The notes: a model not told the origin generated them from the sequence alone. Counted from the first letter of the stretch, positions 50,301-58,446 are shown. The stretch is 64,000 bases of DNA from Bacteroidales bacterium (GCA_024400665.1 JAKSML010000006.1:1-64000), one strand, 5' to 3'. Numbers and translations are program-made.

Positions 50301-50725
50301 ACCCAGTAGCCCATCTGCTTCGTCAGCTCGTCCCAGAGGTCTTTGTATTTCAGCACCTCTGTGCGGCAGGCACGATTGTATTCATCAACGCTAATCTTCT
50401 TGCCGATGTCTTCTTTGGTAATGCCGAGGTTCTTCTCCACGCCCAGTTCTACAGGCAGACCGTGGGTATCCCAGCCAGCCTTGCGATCTACATGGAAGCC
50501 CTTTTGGGCCTTGTAGCGGCAGAATACGTCCTTGATGGTACGCGCCATGACATGGTGGATGCCAGGCTTGCCGTTGGCCGACGGAGGACCGTCATAGAAG
50601 ACAAACGAGGGATGACCCTCAGACAGTTTCTGACCTCTCTCAAAAGTCTCATTCTCTTCCCAGAATTTGCGGATGTCCTCGCCAATCTGGGTCATGTTAA
50701 GCTGTTTGTATTCCTTGTAGCTCAT
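47306..50725 (-). CDS. ileS: isoleucine--tRNA ligase
   Basis: A 1139-residue class I aminoacyl-tRNA synthetase. The HIGH-type motif is PSANGKPGIHHVMA near residue 50. The CP1 editing domain lies at about 200-420 (GTGIVHIAPTFGADDA), the WDTHGLPVE and DVWFDSGAMPYAQ motifs are present, and the KMSKS-type motif is NKMSKRLGNGVDP. Anticodon-binding and C-terminal domains follow. The length and lack of a C-terminal zinc motif fit the eukaryote-like form common in Bacteroidetes, which usually tolerates mupirocin. Single gene with its own promoter; no T-box leader was seen. Confidence 0.97.
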   Translation of the reverse strand: MSYKEYKQLNMTQIGEDIRKFWEENETFERGQKLSEGHPSFVFYDGPPSANGKPGIHHVMARTIKDVFCRYKAQKGFHVDRKAGWDTHGLPVELGVEKNLGITKEDIGKKISVDEYNRACRTEVLKYKDLWDELTKQMGYWVDLKHPYITFENEYIETLWFLLKKLYDKGLLYKGYTIQPFSPAAGTGLSSHELNLPGCYKDVKDTTCVAMFRLKGRSEAFGAAYADLAANNTYAIAWTTTPWTLPSNTALCVGPAIDYVLLETTHPQTGEPCRIVMAKPLMGNFFTEGEPDEKSKLLHATVLGECKGTQLEGIAYEQLIPWVKPTVVNAAEQTHRTAEEGEAFRIILGDYVTTEDGTGIVHIAPTFGADDARVAKKAGIGDLLMYDAEGRQAPMVDRTGKFWKIEDLDSAWAKENVDMQAYGEYAGKFVKNAFDATKTDKDMSLDVEIVIMLKGQGKLFKSEKHTHSYPHCWRTDKPVLYYPLDSWFIRTTALRERMIELNKTINWKPEATGSGRFGNWLENIVDWNLSRSRYWGTPLPIWRTEDGREEVCIGSVEELRKEIDKSVAAGFMKENPYKSEDYKAFDLHRPYIDSVILVSPTGRKMMREPDLIDVWFDSGAMPYAQIHYMGEQLKENQFPADFIAEGVDQTRGWFYTLHALGTMCFDSVAFKNVISNGLVLDKNGNKMSKRLGNGVDPFATLDKQGPDATRWYMITNSQPWDNLKFDMDGIDEVRRKLFGTLYNTYSFFALYANIDGFEYQQPDLPLQERPEIDRWILSELNTLVKTVDEAFGDYEPTRAGRAIQEFVDANLSNWYVRLCRRRFWKGEMTADKISAYQTLYTCLETLARLMSPIAPFFSERMFLDLNSVTHRFDTESVHHLPFPEIHEEMIDKALEERMQLAQQICSMGLSLRKKSNLRVRQPLAKIMIPAQSEDFRQQVERVQHLICSELNIKGIEFLAPDNDILVKRIKPNFKTLGPRYGKIMKAISAEIQNFNQQQINALEASGKCDLDIQGQPVEILISDVEIATQDIPGWVVANEGSLTVALDIVVSDELKAEGLAREIVNRIQGIRKEGFDVTDRIRVSLLHGEWDEAVETHREYICNEILCTELTLVDSISDPAQQTIEVIEGQPTQVLVVKA

Positions 50726-50815
50726 GAATAATTAATATATATAAATTTATTTTCTCATTTAAACCATACAATAACAAACCTTTACGCAACATTGTCGCGA
50801 AAAGTAACTAAATTG

Positions 50816-50823
50816 CAAAGATA
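50816..50823 (-). promoter_or_regulatory. -7 box (TATCTTTG) of ileS
   Basis: Minus-strand TATCTTTGCAATTTAG, 91 bp before the ileS start. Confidence 0.6.
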
Positions 50824-51001
50824 CAAAGATTTTTTCAAATATGAAAAAGAAATTTTCTGCCCGTCATCCACAACGGAAAGTGCGATTTCAAATCACACCG
50901 TCAGCGCCCGCACAAAAGAGTGAGGAGGACATGGGAATTTGCCCTCCTCAACCCTATCGCCAACGGTGCATTCTCAATAATGCGCCACATGACATCACCT
51001 G

Positions 51002-51184
51002 CTATTCGAGCAGATATTCAAAGTTTAGCGCACCCCTGTAGGTGAGCTCAAAGTCGTTGCCTTGGAATGTGCCCGTGACACGCAGCGTCCACTCTTCGCC
51101 TTCACAGCCGATGGTGAGCACGCAGCCTTTGCCTCTGTTGCTATAGTTTACTCCGCAAACAATGATGAGAAAGTGATGACACAA
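51002..51184 (-). pseudogene. C-terminal remnant of an exported-type beta protein
   Basis: The minus-strand frame ends with TAG at 51002. Its last 45 codons look like a real beta-sandwich domain (GKGCVLTIGCEGEEWTLRVT and GTFQGNDFELTYRGALNFEY). It has no ATG; the listed extent begins at a TTG that overlaps the duplicated terminator segment. No signal peptide or start can be found, so it is probably the tail of a gene cut away by the rearrangement that duplicated the terminator. Confidence 0.4.
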
Positions 51185-51343
51185 AAAGTCCCCGTTTCAC
51201 AACGAGGACCAAAACAAAAGCGTATGAAAAAAAATATTATTATACTTTTCTCTATTATATTCCCTTACAACTGGCCGAAACAAATAGGATACCACTTAAT
51301 GAGCCATCACACAATGTCGTTCGTCCTTTTGTAAGTTTTTTTG
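51183..51343 (-). ncRNA. possible short transcript between promoter box and terminator copy
   Basis: A TATCTTTG box at 51350-51357 faces the terminator copy at 51188-51209, defining a potential 160-nt RNA. No reading frame longer than a few codons is present. It may be a by-product of the duplication or a small RNA. Confidence 0.3.
51188..51209 (-). terminator. second copy of the rpmG-operon terminator
   Basis: The same hairpin as at 51521-51542 (minus GTCCTCGTT-GTGA-AACGGGGAC, then TTTTT), inside a 61-bp exact repeat 333 bp away. Confidence 0.8.
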
Positions 51344-51349
51344 ATTTTG

Positions 51350-51357
51350 CAAAGATA
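51350..51357 (-). promoter_or_regulatory. -7 box (TATCTTTG) without a downstream gene
   Basis: Minus-strand TATCTTTGCAAAATC. No start codon with a sustained frame follows before the terminator at 51188. Confidence 0.45.
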
Positions 51358-51515
51358 CACATTTTTTTTGATACCACAAAAAAAATTATCATTTTTAACA
51401 TTTCAGTCACAAGAATATTCAGGCTAACACCGCCCAAAAAACCACACAAGACAATCATACAATCTTGAATGTCAGCACCTTCCAACAAACTATACGATGC
51501 ACCACCCAACAATAA

Positions 51516-51576
51516 AAAAAGTCCCCGTTTCACAACGAGGACCAAAACAAAAGCGTATGAAAAAAAATATTATTAT
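51516..51576. repeat. 61-bp direct repeat, copy 2 (copy 1 at 51183-51243)
   Basis: Both copies read AAAAAGTCCCCGTTTCACAA at their left end and TATTATTAT at their right end, with identical sequence between. Copy 2 overlaps the stop codon of the DUF4295 gene and contains its terminator. Confidence 0.9.
51521..51542 (-). terminator. intrinsic terminator of rpmG-DUF4295
   Basis: Minus strand GTCCTCGTT-GTGA-AACGGGGAC followed by seven T, 34 bp after the DUF4295 stop. Confidence 0.85.
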
Positions 51577-51731
51577 TACTTTTTCTTGAGGAATTCCTGT
51601 ACCTGATCAGAGAGTACGATAGACTCTTGGAAGGTATAGGCGTTAGTTTTGGGAGAGCGAACCATACGGATCACCTTAGCGTAGCTTTTACCAGTATTGG
51701 TTTTCAGGGTTGCAACAACTTTTTTTGCCAT
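51576..51731 (-). CDS. DUF4295 small ribosome-associated protein
   Basis: A 51-residue basic protein (MAKKVVATLKTNTGKSYAKV, IRMVRSPKTNAYTFQESIVL, SDQVQEFLKKK). This matches the Bacteroidetes-specific DUF4295 family, which is encoded directly after rpmG and is thought to be a ribosomal component or assembly partner. It lies 19 bp after rpmG and shares its promoter and terminator. Confidence 0.88.
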   Translation of the reverse strand: MAKKVVATLKTNTGKSYAKVIRMVRSPKTNAYTFQESIVLSDQVQEFLKKK

Positions 51732-51750
51732 AGTTCTTTATCTCCTATTA

Positions 51751-51939
51751 TTACTTGATTTCTTTATGTACAGTCATTTTCTTCAAGTACGGGTTGTACT
51801 TTTTAAGCTCCAAACGTTCGGGAGTGTTCTTTTTGTTCTTAGTGGTGACGTAACGGCTCATGCCGGGAACGCCGCTATTCTTCTGCTCGGTGCACTCGAG
51901 GATTACCTGCACTCTTGCATCTTTGTTCTTCTTTGCCAT
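51751..51939 (-). CDS. rpmG: 50S ribosomal protein bL33
   Basis: A 62-residue protein ([60 protein letters not shown]). The core TxKNKxNTPxRLELxKYxPxxxK is diagnostic for bL33. Only one Cys is present, so this is the zinc-free form. rpmB, often the gene before it, is not here; the upstream neighbour is an aldo/keto reductase gene. Confidence 0.95.
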   Translation of the reverse strand: MAKKNKDARVQVILECTEQKNSGVPGMSRYVTTKNKKNTPERLELKKYNPYLKKMTVHKEIK

Positions 51940-52033
51940 ATCTTTGTTCTATTTTTTTCGTTGTTCTTTGGGCTTTCTTATCCGCATGGGAAAGAGCATC
52001 AACAATCCACATCTGGACCCTCGAAAGCGACTG

Positions 52034-52041
52034 CAAAAGTA
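52034..52041 (-). promoter_or_regulatory. -7 box (TACTTTTG) of rpmG-DUF4295
   Basis: Minus-strand TACTTTTGCAGTCG, 95 bp before the rpmG start. The AAAAAAAAGTAG-type sequence upstream is A/T-rich, as is usual for these promoters. Confidence 0.6.
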
Positions 52042-52226
52042 CTACTTTTTTTTGAATTAGCAAACTTTATTGCTATTTTTTTTGCAGCGTTTTTTATATA
52101 ATACTGATTTTCAATAATATTAAGTTATTAACAATCGTACAGACAATTAACGCTTAATAGTTATTTTTTGTCTTTTTCGAAGGTTTTTTTTACTTTTTGG
52201 GGTATCTTGTGATGCGGTTTACCTCA

Positions 52227-53471
52227 TTACTTGCCGAAAGTGCTGGCTGCCAGCTTCATACGGGCAGGCACATCGACTTGGAAGGGGCAGCGACCAACAC
52301 AAGCCCCACAATCCACACATTCGGAAGCGTGATGTTCAAGCTTGTCGTAGGCGGCCTGCACGTCGGCGGGAACAGGCTTGCCGTCGTTCTGAGCAGCAAG
52401 GGCCTTGTCGAGAAGCTCGTTGACTGCAGCTATCTGGATGCCTTGGGGGCAAGGGGCGCAATGGTTACAGTAGGTGCAGTCGCCTGAAGTTGCCGACTGA
52501 GGCTGGGTGCTGAGGGCGGCGTTGTAGTCTTTGTCGGCTTCAGTTGCATGGAGGTAGGCAAGGTCGGCAAGAAGCTCTTCGTTGGTGTTGGCGCCGCATA
52601 CAGCCGTAGCCACACAAGGCTTAGCGAGAGCGTAAGCAAGACACTGATTGACGGTGAGCGCGATATGGAGCGGTGAGCGCTTAGCATCAAGGAGCATGCC
52701 GCCGCCACTGCCGAAGGCCTTCATGGCGGTGATGGCGATGCCGTGCTGGGCGCAGTAGTCATAGAGCTCTACGCGGACAGGGTCTATGCCAGGCAGCATC
52801 TTCTTGTCGGCTTCGGGGTCCCAAGCACTGACATCGGAGCTAAGACGGTCAAAGGCAGGATTGAGGCTGAACATGATAACCTCGACAAGGCCGCTCTTGG
52901 CTGCCTTGAGGGCTGCCTCAGCATTATGGCTGCTAAGACCGATGTGCTGAATCTTACCTTCAGCCTTGAGCTGCTTGACATATTCGATATAAGGGCTGCT
53001 GACGAGAGTATCCCACTCATCTGGATTATCAACAATATGAATCATGCCCACTTCGATATGGTCGGTGCCGAGACGTGCGAGGAGGTCTTCAAAGCCTTTC
53101 TTGCACTGTTCCACGTCACGAGTGCGTTCGTATGACTCGCCGTTCCACCAGCAGCCAATATGGCCCTGGATGATCATCTTGTCGCGACGTCCTTGAAGCG
53201 CGTAGCCGATATTGTCACGCACAACGGGGCTGGCATCATAGATGTCAATGTAGTTGACACCGCTGTCGATGGCGATGTCCATGAAAGCACGGCTCTGTGC
53301 CGTGTCCATTTTGCCGAATGCGGAGCATCCGATGCTGATTTCGCTGACCTGAAGGTCTGTGTTGCCAAGCTGACGGAAGGTCATGCTGTTGGCAGGCTGC
53401 TTATTGCCACCGCAAGAGGCCACGAGGGTGGCGACAAGCGCGAGGGCAAGAACGTGTGTGAGTTTTTTCAT
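52227..53471 (-). CDS. aldo/keto reductase lipoprotein with C-terminal 2x[4Fe-4S] domain
   Basis: A 414-residue protein with lipoprotein signal MKKLTHVLALALVATLVASC (Cys20, then GGNKQPANS). An aldo/keto-reductase TIM barrel (about 30-315: FRQLGNTDLQVSEISIGCSAFGK, GVNYIDIYDASPV, IQHIGLSSHN) and a ferredoxin-like end with CTYCNHCAPCPQG and CVDCGACVGRCPFQV follow. The usual catalytic Tyr and Lys are not where expected: the region reads IDIYDASPVVRDNIG, and Lys after the next strand is replaced in MIIQGHIGCW. The barrel may therefore be non-catalytic or use other residues. A lipid-anchored, exported Fe-S aldo/keto reductase is unusual, since these enzymes are mostly cytoplasmic. Tat-type twin Arg was not seen. 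Confidence 0.85.
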   Translation of the reverse strand: MKKLTHVLALALVATLVASCGGNKQPANSMTFRQLGNTDLQVSEISIGCSAFGKMDTAQSRAFMDIAIDSGVNYIDIYDASPVVRDNIGYALQGRRDKMIIQGHIGCWWNGESYERTRDVEQCKKGFEDLLARLGTDHIEVGMIHIVDNPDEWDTLVSSPYIEYVKQLKAEGKIQHIGLSSHNAEAALKAAKSGLVEVIMFSLNPAFDRLSSDVSAWDPEADKKMLPGIDPVRVELYDYCAQHGIAITAMKAFGSGGGMLLDAKRSPLHIALTVNQCLAYALAKPCVATAVCGANTNEELLADLAYLHATEADKDYNAALSTQPQSATSGDCTYCNHCAPCPQGIQIAAVNELLDKALAAQNDGKPVPADVQAAYDKLEHHASECVDCGACVGRCPFQVDVPARMKLAASTFGK

Positions 53472-53514
53472 AATTGATTAACTGATTGTTTTTTGTATGA
53501 TTTTCTTGAAGTCA

Positions 53515-53546
53515 TGACGGTCCAAAATGGCTATTATGACCGTCAA
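53515..53546. terminator. hairpin TGACGGTC/GACCGTCA
   Basis: An 8-bp stem with 16-nt loop between the gene ending at 53609 and the aldo/keto reductase start. Forms a pair with the stronger hairpin at 53558-53595. Confidence 0.5.
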
Positions 53547-53557
53547 GGCTATTTATG

Positions 53558-53595
53558 CTGAAGAGAACCGGGCTTGACGCGAGGTTCTCTTCGGC
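53558..53595 (-). terminator. hairpin terminator of the nhaD unit
   Basis: GCTGAAGAGAACC with GGTTCTCTTCGGC, a 12-bp stem, 14 bp after the stop at 53609. Confidence 0.7.
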
Positions 53596-53608
53596 ATATT
53601 TTTTCTTT

Positions 53609-54928
53609 TTATTCGTTGGCGTAGGTACCTGCGTATTCATCCTCACCATCATCGATGACGGGAAGGGTCTCGACAGGAGCTGCGACAACAGAGTCTTTCT
53701 TCATATATTCCAAGCCTCGTGGCGGACGCTTGCAGTTGCTCACGCTGCCTTGGATGTAGGCAATCTCCTCGTCGGTAAGGTCTTCATCACCCGGGATGAA
53801 ACGCTGACGCCAGAAGGGGAAATCCTCTGCCAGCTCGCCAGAGTAGTAGAAGTCGAAGCCGATGGCGCCGAAGGTATAGACCTTGTCGCGAATGCGGATA
53901 TGAGAGCCGCCGCAGACAGGATCCGGCTTTGGCACAGACTGCGAGAAGCCTACGTTGAAGAGGGTGAAGAGCACATCGGGGCGGTCGCTGATGTCGTAGC
54001 CTGCACGCTTCCACTGCAGCATAGTCTGATGGAGGATGCAAGCCGTGTAGAGATAGGAATAGAGGTGGTTGCGATAGTCAACGAGACGTTTGTAGCGTTC
54101 GTCGTCCTGTGCAGCACCCGTGACGGTGTAGTCGAGCAGATGCTCGTAGCGTTTGCCCATGTAGTATTCCGACTTAGGGTCTTTGAGGTGCTCTTCGATG
54201 GTCTTGGCGGTCATCAGTTTGATGCCGTTGACACCATAAGAGAACTGCGACTGCACATTGAGGACCTTGACGGGCCCAAGATATTTCTTGATGGCCTCGC
54301 GGTTAGTGTTGAAGAGGCGTATCTGTTCGCCTATAAGGCAGCCCACGATAAGGCGGGGCTCCACGCCTGTGAGACGGCCAGCCTCGACAATAAGGGCCTT
54401 GTCGCGAACAATGGCATCTTTGAGGGCATCCCACTCGGCACCATTCATCCAGGTGATGACGTTGCCCGTCTCCTGCTGCGGATATTTGTTGAGGATCTGC
54501 TCAACCTCGCGCATGACCTTCTGATAGTCGGCGGCATCTTCTATATAGAGGCTGCATGCCTTCATCATGCGATCAACCATCATGGGGTCGTGGCTGTACT
54601 GCGCAGCCTGGGTGATGAGCTGGGCATTGGTGGGATAGAATCTGCTGAAAGCAGCGAGTTTGACGTATTGCTGCATCCAGAGCTGCTGCACCTGCTCGTC
54701 TGTGAGATCGGAGTCTTTGAGCGACTTCATCTCATCAACAGAGAGCATGGAGCGCGTATTGCGGTCGATAGCACCGCGGTTTTTGGTAAACCCGAGCTGA
54801 TAGATAGCCCAGGCGCTTATGATGGCAAAGCCCGCGAGGGCGAAAAGTCCGACAACAATGTCGAAAACCTTCCGCCACCCGCTGCGGCAGCGCCAACTTT
54901 GAAAAGCTAAGCTAAGTTTCGAAGCCAT
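53609..54928 (-). CDS. membrane-anchored protein, possibly lysozyme-fold (transglycosylase-like)
   Basis: A 439-residue protein with one N-terminal membrane segment (about residues 24-44, FDIVVGLFALAGFAIISAWAIY) and a periplasmic part. Residues about 170-270 (ALIVEAGRLTGVEPRLIVGCLIGEQIRLFNTNREAIKKYLGPVKVLNVQSQFSYGVNGIKLMTA) resemble lytic transglycosylase cores: a helix ending in a Glu (GEQ), then SQFSYGVNGIK in place of the usual SxGxxQ. The second half carries conserved aromatic blocks (FGAIGFDFYYSGELAEDFPFWRQRF). Function inferred from the local pattern only. It overlaps the end of nhaD by 22 bp and is probably translated from the same mRNA. Confidence 0.6.
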   Translation of the reverse strand: MASKLSLAFQSWRCRSGWRKVFDIVVGLFALAGFAIISAWAIYQLGFTKNRGAIDRNTRSMLSVDEMKSLKDSDLTDEQVQQLWMQQYVKLAAFSRFYPTNAQLITQAAQYSHDPMMVDRMMKACSLYIEDAADYQKVMREVEQILNKYPQQETGNVITWMNGAEWDALKDAIVRDKALIVEAGRLTGVEPRLIVGCLIGEQIRLFNTNREAIKKYLGPVKVLNVQSQFSYGVNGIKLMTAKTIEEHLKDPKSEYYMGKRYEHLLDYTVTGAAQDDERYKRLVDYRNHLYSYLYTACILHQTMLQWKRAGYDISDRPDVLFTLFNVGFSQSVPKPDPVCGGSHIRIRDKVYTFGAIGFDFYYSGELAEDFPFWRQRFIPGDEDLTDEEIAYIQGSVSNCKRPPRGLEYMKKDSVVAAPVETLPVIDDGEDEYAGTYANE

Positions 54929-56265
54929 TCTACTTTTTCAAAAAGGGTCACATCCATGAGGATGAAAACAATTGCACCGGCAAGGTAACCGGCAAGTGCC
55001 AGAGGCGAAATTTTCTTAAGGTACCAGATGAAGTCAATCTTCTCCATACCCATAACGGCAACACCAGCAGCAGAACCGATGATGAGAAGGCTACCACCAG
55101 TACCAGCGCAGTATGCCAGGAACTCCCAGAAGGGATGGTTGACGCCGAAGAGGCCGCCATCGAGGGGATACATGCCCATAGAGGCTGCCACGAGGGGAAC
55201 GTTATCGATAATGGAGCTGAGGACGCCGATGATGAGGTCGATGAGGAAGAAGCCCACAGACTCGGTGCCAACAGTCATATTGATGAAGGTCTCGTTGAGG
55301 CTGGCAGCCAACATGCCGAGGGCGCCACAGGTTTCGAGGCAGGCCACAGCCATCAGAATGCCAAGGAAGAAGAGGATACTGGGAGTATCGATATGTTCGA
55401 GGGTCTTAGAAGCAGTGGGAAGAACGACGTTGTCCTTAGAGTACTTGCGGCTGATGATTTCGGTGAGGATCCAAAGGACGGAGAGGCCGAAGAGCATGCC
55501 AAGGTACGGGGGAAGGTGGGTGATGGTCTTGAAGATGGGGACGAAGACGAGGGCGCCGATACCCACACAGAAAATGAGCACCTGCCATTTCTTGTCAATC
55601 TTCACGCCAGCCTCACTGTTTTCGCCAGCTTCGATGTCGCCCTTGAGGGTGAGGCCGAGCAGAGCGCAGGGCACCACGAGGCAGGCAAGAGAGGCAAGGA
55701 GGGTCTTGACCATGATGTTGACAGTGGTAACCTGACCGCCAATCCACAGCATGATGGTGGTGACGTCTCCGATGGGGCTCCATGCGCCACCGGCGTTAGC
55801 TGCCAGGATGACCATGCCAGCATACAGCCAGCGCTCTTTCTGGTCGGCAATGAGCTTGCGGAGCAGAGCGCACATGACGATAGCGGTGGTCATGTTGTCA
55901 AGCACGGCAGAGAGGAAGAAGGTGATGATGCTGAGCACCCAGAGGAGCTTCTTCTTGTTGCGCGTGGTAATATGGTCGGTGATGATGCTGAAACCCTGAT
56001 ATTCGTCCACGAGGGTCACGATGGTCATGGCGCCAAGGAGGAAGAAGACGATTTCGGCAGTGGAACCGAGGTGATGGGTGAGCTCATTGGTCCATGTAGA
56101 ATCGGCGGGAATGAGGCCGGCAAACTGGGCATGAGCAAATGCGTAGAGAGTCCACAGTATGACTCCGAGGAGCAGTGCTGTGGCAGTCTTGTTAACTTTC
56201 AACGGATGTTCGAGCGCAATGCAGGCATATCCGATGACGAATGTGGCAACAATAGCTACTAACAT
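54907..56265 (-). CDS. nhaD: NhaD-type sodium:proton antiporter
   Basis: A 452-residue inner-membrane protein with about 12 membrane segments. Typical NhaD parts: IALEHPLKVNKTATALLLGV, HHLGSTAEIVFFLLGAMTIVTLVDEYQGF, FFLSAVLDNMTTAIVMCALLRKL, ANAGGAWSPIGDVTTIMLW, and the late SSIIDNVPLVAASMGMY and YCAGTGGSLLIIGSAAGVAVMG. It exchanges Na+ or Li+ for protons. Its stop overlaps the start of the following gene by 22 bp, suggesting coupling. Confidence 0.93.
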   Translation of the reverse strand: MLVAIVATFVIGYACIALEHPLKVNKTATALLLGVILWTLYAFAHAQFAGLIPADSTWTNELTHHLGSTAEIVFFLLGAMTIVTLVDEYQGFSIITDHITTRNKKKLLWVLSIITFFLSAVLDNMTTAIVMCALLRKLIADQKERWLYAGMVILAANAGGAWSPIGDVTTIMLWIGGQVTTVNIMVKTLLASLACLVVPCALLGLTLKGDIEAGENSEAGVKIDKKWQVLIFCVGIGALVFVPIFKTITHLPPYLGMLFGLSVLWILTEIISRKYSKDNVVLPTASKTLEHIDTPSILFFLGILMAVACLETCGALGMLAASLNETFINMTVGTESVGFFLIDLIIGVLSSIIDNVPLVAASMGMYPLDGGLFGVNHPFWEFLAYCAGTGGSLLIIGSAAGVAVMGMEKIDFIWYLKKISPLALAGYLAGAIVFILMDVTLFEKVEWLRNLA

Positions 56266-56370
56266 GATGTTTTACTTTTTTTGTTTATATATTAATTCAT
56301 TATTCTTTATTCTTATTGTGGCGGAAAAGCCGTTCCGCCAGCGGGGTGTTATCTTACGCGTGCCCGAGCC

Positions 56371-58383
56371 TTAGCGACGGCCCTGCATCTCGTTGCGCTG
56401 TTTCTTCTGCATCTCCTCAGTCATCTTCTGCATCTCTTCGAGACGCTGCTGGAATTTGCTCTTCTTCTGAGCGCCGCCCTTCTTGGAGCTCTTGTGCTTG
56501 GCATCGTAGGCAGCCATGCGGGCGCGGACTTTCTTCTCGCTGGTGAACTTGCGGATGAGAATCATCTGCAGCATGGTGAGGGAGAGGGAGACGAAGTAGT
56601 AGAGGTTGACACCTGCTGCCATGCTGTTGAACATGAAGAGCATCATGAAGGGCATGAAATACATCATGAACTTCATGCCGGGCATAGTGGCCTGTGCTGA
56701 CTGGCTGCGCATGGTGTACCAGGTGTAGAAGAACTGCATTCCGAACATCAGCAGGCAGAAGAGCGAGACATGGTCGCCATAGAGCGGTATGTTGAAGCCG
56801 AGGTCGAGGATGCTGTCGTAGGTCGAGAGGTCATCGCACCAGAGGAAGTGCTTCTGACGCAGCTCGATGGCAGAAGGATAGAACATGAACATTGCCGTGA
56901 GGATGGGCATCTGAATAAGCACAGGGAGGCAGCCCGCCAAAGGACTGTAGCCCGCCTTCTTCTGAATGGCTGTCATCTCGCGCGACTTAGCCATAGCATC
57001 CTCGGGGTTAGGATATTTCTTGTTGAGGGCATCCATCTCAGGCTTGAGGATGCGCATGATGGCAGAGCCTTGATAGGACTTGAAGGTGAGGGGGAAGAGC
57101 AGGAGGCGCAGCAAGAAGGTGAAGACGATAATGATGATACCGTAGTTCCAGTTGAAGGTCTCGAGGAAGTTGAAGGTGGGGATGATAAGCCAGCGGCTCA
57201 CAAAGCGGGAGAAGATCCACCAGCCGAGGGGCAGCATCTTTTCAAAGCCGCGGTGCATGGCACGAAGGTCGCGGAACTTGGTGGGGCCGAAATAGAAGCT
57301 CATGCCCATGGTGCAGTCATGCTCGTTGTCGTAGGTGAGACCTATGGTGCCGCTCATATCGCAGAGGTAGTCGGCATCCTTGTTTTCCTTGTCGGTCACC
57401 TGCGAGAGGTCGGCATTCTGGAAGGTGCTGTCGGCCTGAAGGATGGCGCAGAAGAACTGCTGCTTGAAAGCCACCCATTCCACAGAGGTCTTCACGCTCT
57501 TGTCGGCATCGCGGCCGCGGCCGACCTCATCCACATCGTCCTTCGCAGCACGGTAGTAGATGCTGGAATAGAACTTCTCGGGGTCCTTATTGCGGTTCTT
57601 GCTGCCGCGGGTGCTGGCATCCACCTTCTCCTGGCGGTTCATCTTGTTGTGCCATTCGAAGTCCATATAGTTGCTGCTGCGGATGACCTTGGAGAGGCCA
57701 TGGGTGCTGACATCGAAATCCACATTATACTCGTCGCCAACGAAATAGTATCTGAATTCGAGATATTGGTTGCCCACATTGCCGTTGCTGTCGCCCACGT
57801 ATGCTCTCAGCCTAAGGTCGATGGCCTCGTTGCTGGCAATCTCATATTGGGTACTGGCAGTGATGCGCTCCGTCTTGTCGCCATACACGCGATAGGGAAC
57901 GAACACAAGGTCGCGGGTGTTGACCACATGGTTGTCCTCGGTGGAGAACACGAGGTTCATGTTGTCGTCAGCCGGGGTGATGAGCTGCAAGGGGCGGTTG
58001 TCGAAGGTGGTGAAGTCGTTGAGCACCACTTCGCGCACCTGTGCGCCCATATTGGAGATATTCACGCACATCTTCTCGTTCTTCACGGTCACGTTGACGG
58101 TGTCGCCGTATGCGCTGGCGTTGAACACGCCCATGTCGCCGCGCTGGTGCATTTGAAGCTGGCGCTGCGCCATGGTGTCGCCTTGGGCGGCGAGGCTGTC
58201 CAAGCGAGCCTTCACCGAAGCTAAGCTGTCGGCAGTGCGGATGGAGTCGGCAAGCGCCGTGCGAATAGAGTCATTGATGCGCTGACGCTCGGCAATTTCC
58301 TCTTTGCTGGGCGCAATCCACCACATATATCCGACAAAGATTCCAAAAATTAGTATCAGTCCGATAATCGATTTTCTGTTCAT
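56371..58383 (-). CDS. yidC: membrane protein insertase YidC
   Basis: A 670-residue YidC/Oxa1 protein of the long Gram-negative form: first membrane segment at residues 5-23 (IIGLILIFGIFVGYMWWI), a large periplasmic domain (about 90-380), then the insertase core (about 400-620) with FNWNYGIIIIVFTFLLRLLLFPLTFKSYQGSA, YSPLAGCLPVLIQMPILTAMFMFYPSAIELRQ and MKFMMYFMPFMMLFMFNSMAAGVNLYY. The C-terminal tail is very basic (KKGGAQKKSKFQQRLEE..., QGRR), which often helps ribosome contact. It inserts inner-membrane proteins with or without SecYEG. Single gene with its own promoter. Confidence 0.96.
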   Translation of the reverse strand: MNRKSIIGLILIFGIFVGYMWWIAPSKEEIAERQRINDSIRTALADSIRTADSLASVKARLDSLAAQGDTMAQRQLQMHQRGDMGVFNASAYGDTVNVTVKNEKMCVNISNMGAQVREVVLNDFTTFDNRPLQLITPADDNMNLVFSTEDNHVVNTRDLVFVPYRVYGDKTERITASTQYEIASNEAIDLRLRAYVGDSNGNVGNQYLEFRYYFVGDEYNVDFDVSTHGLSKVIRSSNYMDFEWHNKMNRQEKVDASTRGSKNRNKDPEKFYSSIYYRAAKDDVDEVGRGRDADKSVKTSVEWVAFKQQFFCAILQADSTFQNADLSQVTDKENKDADYLCDMSGTIGLTYDNEHDCTMGMSFYFGPTKFRDLRAMHRGFEKMLPLGWWIFSRFVSRWLIIPTFNFLETFNWNYGIIIIVFTFLLRLLLFPLTFKSYQGSAIMRILKPEMDALNKKYPNPEDAMAKSREMTAIQKKAGYSPLAGCLPVLIQMPILTAMFMFYPSAIELRQKHFLWCDDLSTYDSILDLGFNIPLYGDHVSLFCLLMFGMQFFYTWYTMRSQSAQATMPGMKFMMYFMPFMMLFMFNSMAAGVNLYYFVSLSLTMLQMILIRKFTSEKKVRARMAAYDAKHKSSKKGGAQKKSKFQQRLEEMQKMTEEMQKKQRNEMQGRR

Positions 58384-58438
58384 ACTTGATTGTTATACTG
58401 AGTTATCAATGATTTTTTATACTGTGTCAAAGAATTTG

Positions 58439-58446
58439 CAAAGTTA
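58439..58446 (-). promoter_or_regulatory. -7 box (TAACTTTG) of yidC
   Basis: Minus-strand TAACTTTGCAAATTC, 56 bp before the yidC start. Divergent to the box at 58518. Confidence 0.6.

Larger units (their letters stand above)
50726..51575. other. spacer with gene remnant and duplicated terminator
   Basis: Contains the ileS promoter, a C-terminal gene remnant (51002-51184), two copies of a 61-bp terminator segment (51183-51243, 51516-51576) and a promoter box at 51350. The stretch 51360-51515 shows no further feature. Confidence 0.6.

Noticed and set aside
56770..58224. 484-residue plus-strand frame opposite yidC
   Set aside because: Shadow of yidC; no signal, domain or promoter, and the YidC motifs are complete on the other strand.
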